7,928 nucleotides of DNA from Mobilitalea sp. GTDB taxonomy: Bacteria > Bacillota_A > Clostridia > Lachnospirales > Lachnospiraceae. Below are positions 5,429 through 7,928 of this stretch, piece by piece; the first letter of the stretch is position 1; each line of letters opens with the position of its first letter. The notes beneath the pieces are model-generated. The model ran no database searches. It was not told where the DNA came from and worked only from the letters and a program-made list of their open reading frames with translations. A program made the translations under genes and the position numbers. The stretch covers positions 1-7,928 of the forward strand of contig JARKQP010000731.1 of NCBI GenBank assembly GCA_029974875.1, given 5' to 3'.

Positions 5429-7441
5429 TCATACTTCATCATTCCTGACCATCTCCAGGACTTCCTCCTCCGTGAGCACCGTAATCCCAAGCTCCTGGGC
5501 CTTGGTCAGCTTGCTTCCTGCATTCTCACCTGCCACGACATAGCCCGTTTTCCCCGATACACTGCCTGATACCTTTCCTCCATAGCTTTTAATCAGCTCT
5601 TCCATCTCGCTTCTTCCCATGGTAGGCAGGGTTCCGGTAATCACAAAGGTCTTTCCTGCAAAGCGTTGGTCGCCTGCAGAGGCACTCTGCTTGCTTTCAA
5701 AATTCATGCCTGCCTGCTCCAGGCGGGACAGAATCGCCTGGTTCTCCTTTAAGGAAAAGAACTCCACAATAGCCTTGGCACTGATATCGCCCACATCGTT
5801 GATTGTTATTAACTCTTCGTAGGAGGCCTCTGCCAGGTCATGGAGGGATTTAAAATATTTTTTCAGCTCTGCGCCAGCCTGTCTTCCGATATTCTTTATT
5901 CCCAGTCCGGTAATCAGCCGGTCGATATCGTTCTCCTTACTATCCTCAATTGCTTTCAGCAGCTTATCCGTATTCTTCTCTTTTCCGATTAAGCCCTTCT
6001 CAATCAATTCATCCCTATAATTTTTCAGGTAATAGATATCCGCAATATCCTTTAAATATCCCTCTTTTATCAGCACTTCTACGTATGCATCCCCAAAGCC
6101 CTTGATATCCATCGCATTGCGGCCAACGAAGTTTATGATATGCTGGCTCAGCTGTGCCGGACAGTTGATATTGGTGCACTTGGTATCTGCCGTATTTTCA
6201 TCCCTTGAGGTAGGTGCCCCACAGCTTGGACATGTGGCAGGGAGGGTGAAAGGCTCAGTACCTTCTTCCGGGCGTTTTGATTTGACAACAGATAATACCT
6301 CCGGTATAATCTCCCCTGCCTTCCGTACAACTATGGTATCCCCGATTCTTACATCCAGTTCATTGATACGGTCCTGGTTATGGAGCGTTGCCCTTTCAAC
6401 GTTGGTACCGCATAGACGGATCGGTTCAAAGATTGCTGTTGGTGTAATCCGGCCTGTCCTTCCTACGCTCAGACGGATTTCCTTTACTACAGTTTCTTTT
6501 TGCTCCGGAGGATATTTGTAAGCAATGGCCCATTTTGGAACCTTCGAGGTGGCTCCAAAATATTCTCTGTCCTCAAGGCTGTCAACCTTTACTACCGCAC
6601 CATCAATATCATAGTTTAAGCTTCCCCTGGCCTCCCCGATTTCAGTAATTGCAGTCCATACCTCCTCGGCAGTCCGACATTTACGGTATCCTTCAACGGT
6701 CTTAATTCCCTGGCGCTTCATCCATTCAAGGCTCTCTGAATGGGAGCTGAAGCTGATCCCTCTCGCCTCCTGCACATTAAAGACAAATAAGGACAGTTTG
6801 CGCTCCTTTACGACCTCCGGATCTAATTGCCGCAGCGTTCCGGCGGAGCAGTTCCGGGGGTTGGCAAAGAGCTTCTTGCCTGCCGCTTCCAGCCGCTCGT
6901 TCACCGCCTCAAAATCCTCATTCTTCATATGGACCTCACCACGGACCTCCAAATAGGGAACAGGCTCTTTCAGCTTTGTGACCACATCCTTAATCATTTT
7001 CACATTCTCTGTCACATCCTCACCCTGGCTAACTCCGTCCCCACGGGTGATACCCAGCGTCAAAACTCCATCCGTATATCTCAGGGCTATGGAAAGTCCA
7101 TCGATCTTTTTCTCTACAATGAATACCGTATCAGGACGCTCCTTTTGGATTTTCTCGACAAAGCTGATAACCTCTTCTTTTTCAAATGCATCCTGCAGGC
7201 TCAGCATCGGAACATTATGCCTTACTAATACTCCCGCTTCCCTTTTTGCCGCCCCACCGACCTTCTGGGTCGGTGAATCTGTATTGATATACTCCGGATG
7301 CTCCTGTTCAAGCTTTCGTAACTGAAGGGACAGCTGGTCATAATCATAATCGGAAATCTCCGGGTCATCCTGGTTATAATATCTGTCATTATGGTATTTC
7401 AGCTGCTCACGTAATTTTTCAATTTTCTGCTTGATATCCAT
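5429..7441 (-). CDS. ligA: NAD-dependent DNA ligase LigA
   Basis: This 670-residue protein seals nicks in duplex DNA during replication and repair, using NAD+ to form a ligase-adenylate. Domain Ia (about 1-60, with YYNQDDPEISDYDYDQL) binds NMN. The adenylation domain has catalytic Lys112 in KIDG (112-115), RGDG (133-136), FANPRNCSAGTLRQLD (192-207), DGAVVKVD (280-287) and KWAIAYKYPP (303-312). An OB fold follows, including VGRTGRITPTAIFEP. The zinc finger uses Cys404, Cys407, Cys422 and Cys427. Helix-hairpin-helix repeats occupy about 440-580, and a BRCT domain (about 593-670) begins RFAGKTFVITGTL. Length and motifs are normal and complete. The start ATG 7441-7439 has AAGGAAGG 12 nt upstream (7454-7461), a slightly long spacing, and GAGAG closer in. 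An upstream frame stops 21 nt before, so the two are probably cotranscribed. Confidence 0.98.
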   Translation of the reverse strand: MDIKQKIEKLREQLKYHNDRYYNQDDPEISDYDYDQLSLQLRKLEQEHPEYINTDSPTQKVGGAAKREAGVLVRHNVPMLSLQDAFEKEEVISFVEKIQKERPDTVFIVEKKIDGLSIALRYTDGVLTLGITRGDGVSQGEDVTENVKMIKDVVTKLKEPVPYLEVRGEVHMKNEDFEAVNERLEAAGKKLFANPRNCSAGTLRQLDPEVVKERKLSLFVFNVQEARGISFSSHSESLEWMKRQGIKTVEGYRKCRTAEEVWTAITEIGEARGSLNYDIDGAVVKVDSLEDREYFGATSKVPKWAIAYKYPPEQKETVVKEIRLSVGRTGRITPTAIFEPIRLCGTNVERATLHNQDRINELDVRIGDTIVVRKAGEIIPEVLSVVKSKRPEEGTEPFTLPATCPSCGAPTSRDENTADTKCTNINCPAQLSQHIINFVGRNAMDIKGFGDAYVEVLIKEGYLKDIADIYYLKNYRDELIEKGLIGKEKNTDKLLKAIEDSKENDIDRLITGLGIKNIGRQAGAELKKYFKSLHDLAEASYEELITINDVGDISAKAIVEFFSLKENQAILSRLEQAGMNFESKQSASAGDQRFAGKTFVITGTLPTMGRSEMEELIKSYGGKVSGSVSGKTGYVVAGENAGSKLTKAQELGITVLTEEEVLEMVRNDEV

Positions 7442-7462
7442 GGTCTCTCTATACCTTCCTTA

Positions 7463-7928
7463 CTACCTGAATTTTGCTTTTCTGCCGCTTGTGCTTCTTT
7501 TCCCTTGATCTGAATATCTATTCGGGGTTCTTCTATTCTCACTATTTGAGAATTTATCCGCTCCGGTTTTTCCATCAGCCATGGTTCTTCTCTTATCATT
7601 GTGCTCTTTTAACGGCTCTCTATTCATCTTCTTAAGCGGATTGCTTGGATTCCTTTTTCCTAAGGAGCTTGCACTAACCTTGTCGGTTTCTCTTTTACTA
7701 TACTCCTTCTTTTCATATCCCCTCTTGTCCTGTCCTTTTTCAATCTGTATCTTCTTACCTTGTTCTCTTCTGCCCTGTTCCTTCCTATCTTGTTCTCCTC
7801 TGCTTGGTCCTTTTCTACCTTGTTCTCTTCTACCTTGTTCTCTTCTGCCCTGTTCTTTCCTATCTTGTTCTCCTCTGCTTGATCCTTTCTTACTTTGTTC
7901 CCTTCCGTCCCGTTCTCTCCTGCCTTGT
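7463..7928 (-). CDS. Low-complexity Arg/Gln/Glu/Gly-rich repeat protein or tail, 5' end off window
   Basis: A minus-strand frame (first full codon 7927-7925) runs 154 codons to TAG 7465-7463, with no start in view. Its N-terminal visible part repeats a pentad of the form R-[KRG]-E-Q-[GD], for example RGEQDRKEQGRREQG. It then becomes a polar, basic, apparently disordered tail ending GKRSTSGRKAKFR. No transmembrane segment or known domain is visible. It ends 21 nt before ligA, whose Shine-Dalgarno lies in the gap, so it may be the upstream gene of a ligA operon. In many Bacillota pcrA precedes ligA, and this could be a tail on such a protein, but nothing in view proves that. A second frame is also open through the repeats (see findings), so the reading frame is not certain. 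I do not assign a function. Confidence 0.5.
   Translation of the reverse strand, partial: QGRRERDGREQSKKGSSRGEQDRKEQGRREQGRREQGRKGPSRGEQDRKEQGRREQGKKIQIEKGQDKRGYEKKEYSKRETDKVSASSLGKRNPSNPLKKMNREPLKEHNDKRRTMADGKTGADKFSNSENRRTPNRYSDQGKRSTSGRKAKFR
7756..7928. repeat. 75-bp tandem repeat with 15-bp subunits
   Basis: Bases 7756-7830 and 7831-7905 are two copies of a 75-bp unit differing at about 6 positions. A degenerate third copy begins at 7906 and runs off the window. Each copy is itself made of roughly 15-bp subunits of the type taccttgttctcttc. Both periods are multiples of three, so copy number can change without altering frame; each copy codes 25 residues, made of five pentads. Confidence 0.85.

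Noticed and set aside
6102..6521. Plus-strand frames of over 130 codons within ligA
   Set aside because: They are antisense to conserved, motif-complete LigA; shadows produced by codon bias.
7399..7599. 66-codon minus-strand frame overlapping the start of ligA
   Set aside because: It overlaps both ligA and the longer upstream frame in a third phase, with no domain seen and no strong ribosome-binding site.
7756..7928. CRISPR array
   Set aside because: The repeats are contiguous with no unique spacers, vary internally and keep a reading frame open.

Overview
The window looks like chromosomal DNA from a low-to-moderate GC Gram-positive anaerobe, most likely a Clostridia/Lachnospiraceae-type Bacillota. 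The grounds are purine-rich Shine-Dalgarno sites, AT-rich spacers, a Bacillota-type MetA, a 670-residue NAD-dependent ligase and a YveK/Wzz-like polysaccharide protein. This placement is inferred from gene content and style. Every protein gene I can support lies on the minus strand, so transcription runs from high to low coordinates.

Right end (7463-7928): the 3' end of an open frame coding an Arg/Gln/Glu/Gly-rich low-complexity protein built on a 75-bp (25-residue) tandem repeat. It stops 21 nt before ligA (5429-7441), which is complete, with adenylation, OB, zinc, HhH and BRCT parts all recognisable. A 325-bp spacer then holds a sigma-A-like promoter and a structured ~160-nt leader for metA (4198-5103). 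This MetA carries Glu at position 111, which predicts homoserine O-acetyltransferase rather than succinyltransferase activity.

Middle (about 3710-4197): a gene-poor spacer with two notable elements. One is a probable plus-strand small RNA (about 3882-4034) with its own TATAAT box, a strong 5' hairpin and a long terminator stem that may also end the convergent metA transcript. The other is a perfect 19-bp inverted repeat (3756-3806) wrapped around a near-consensus minus-strand promoter.

That promoter drives a two-gene AbiE-type (type IV) toxin-antitoxin / abortive-infection operon: abiEi antitoxin/repressor (3112-3705) and abiEii nucleotidyltransferase toxin (2276-3115), overlapping by ATGA and closed by a terminator (2109-2167). 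It reads as a compact defence module lying between a housekeeping metabolic gene and a surface-polysaccharide locus.

Left end (1-1993): a membrane-anchored right-handed beta-helix (pectate-lyase-3 type) protein is followed by a partial Wzz/YveK-like chain-length protein, probably the start of an exopolysaccharide operon continuing off the window. The 225-bp gap between them has a likely internal promoter, a perfect AGGAGG with a possible 10-codon leader ORF, and two tandem hairpins, which suggests leader-based control of the downstream polysaccharide gene.

I did not recognise tRNA, rRNA, CRISPR, insertion sequences or a known riboswitch class. All assignments are from reading the sequence without database searches.
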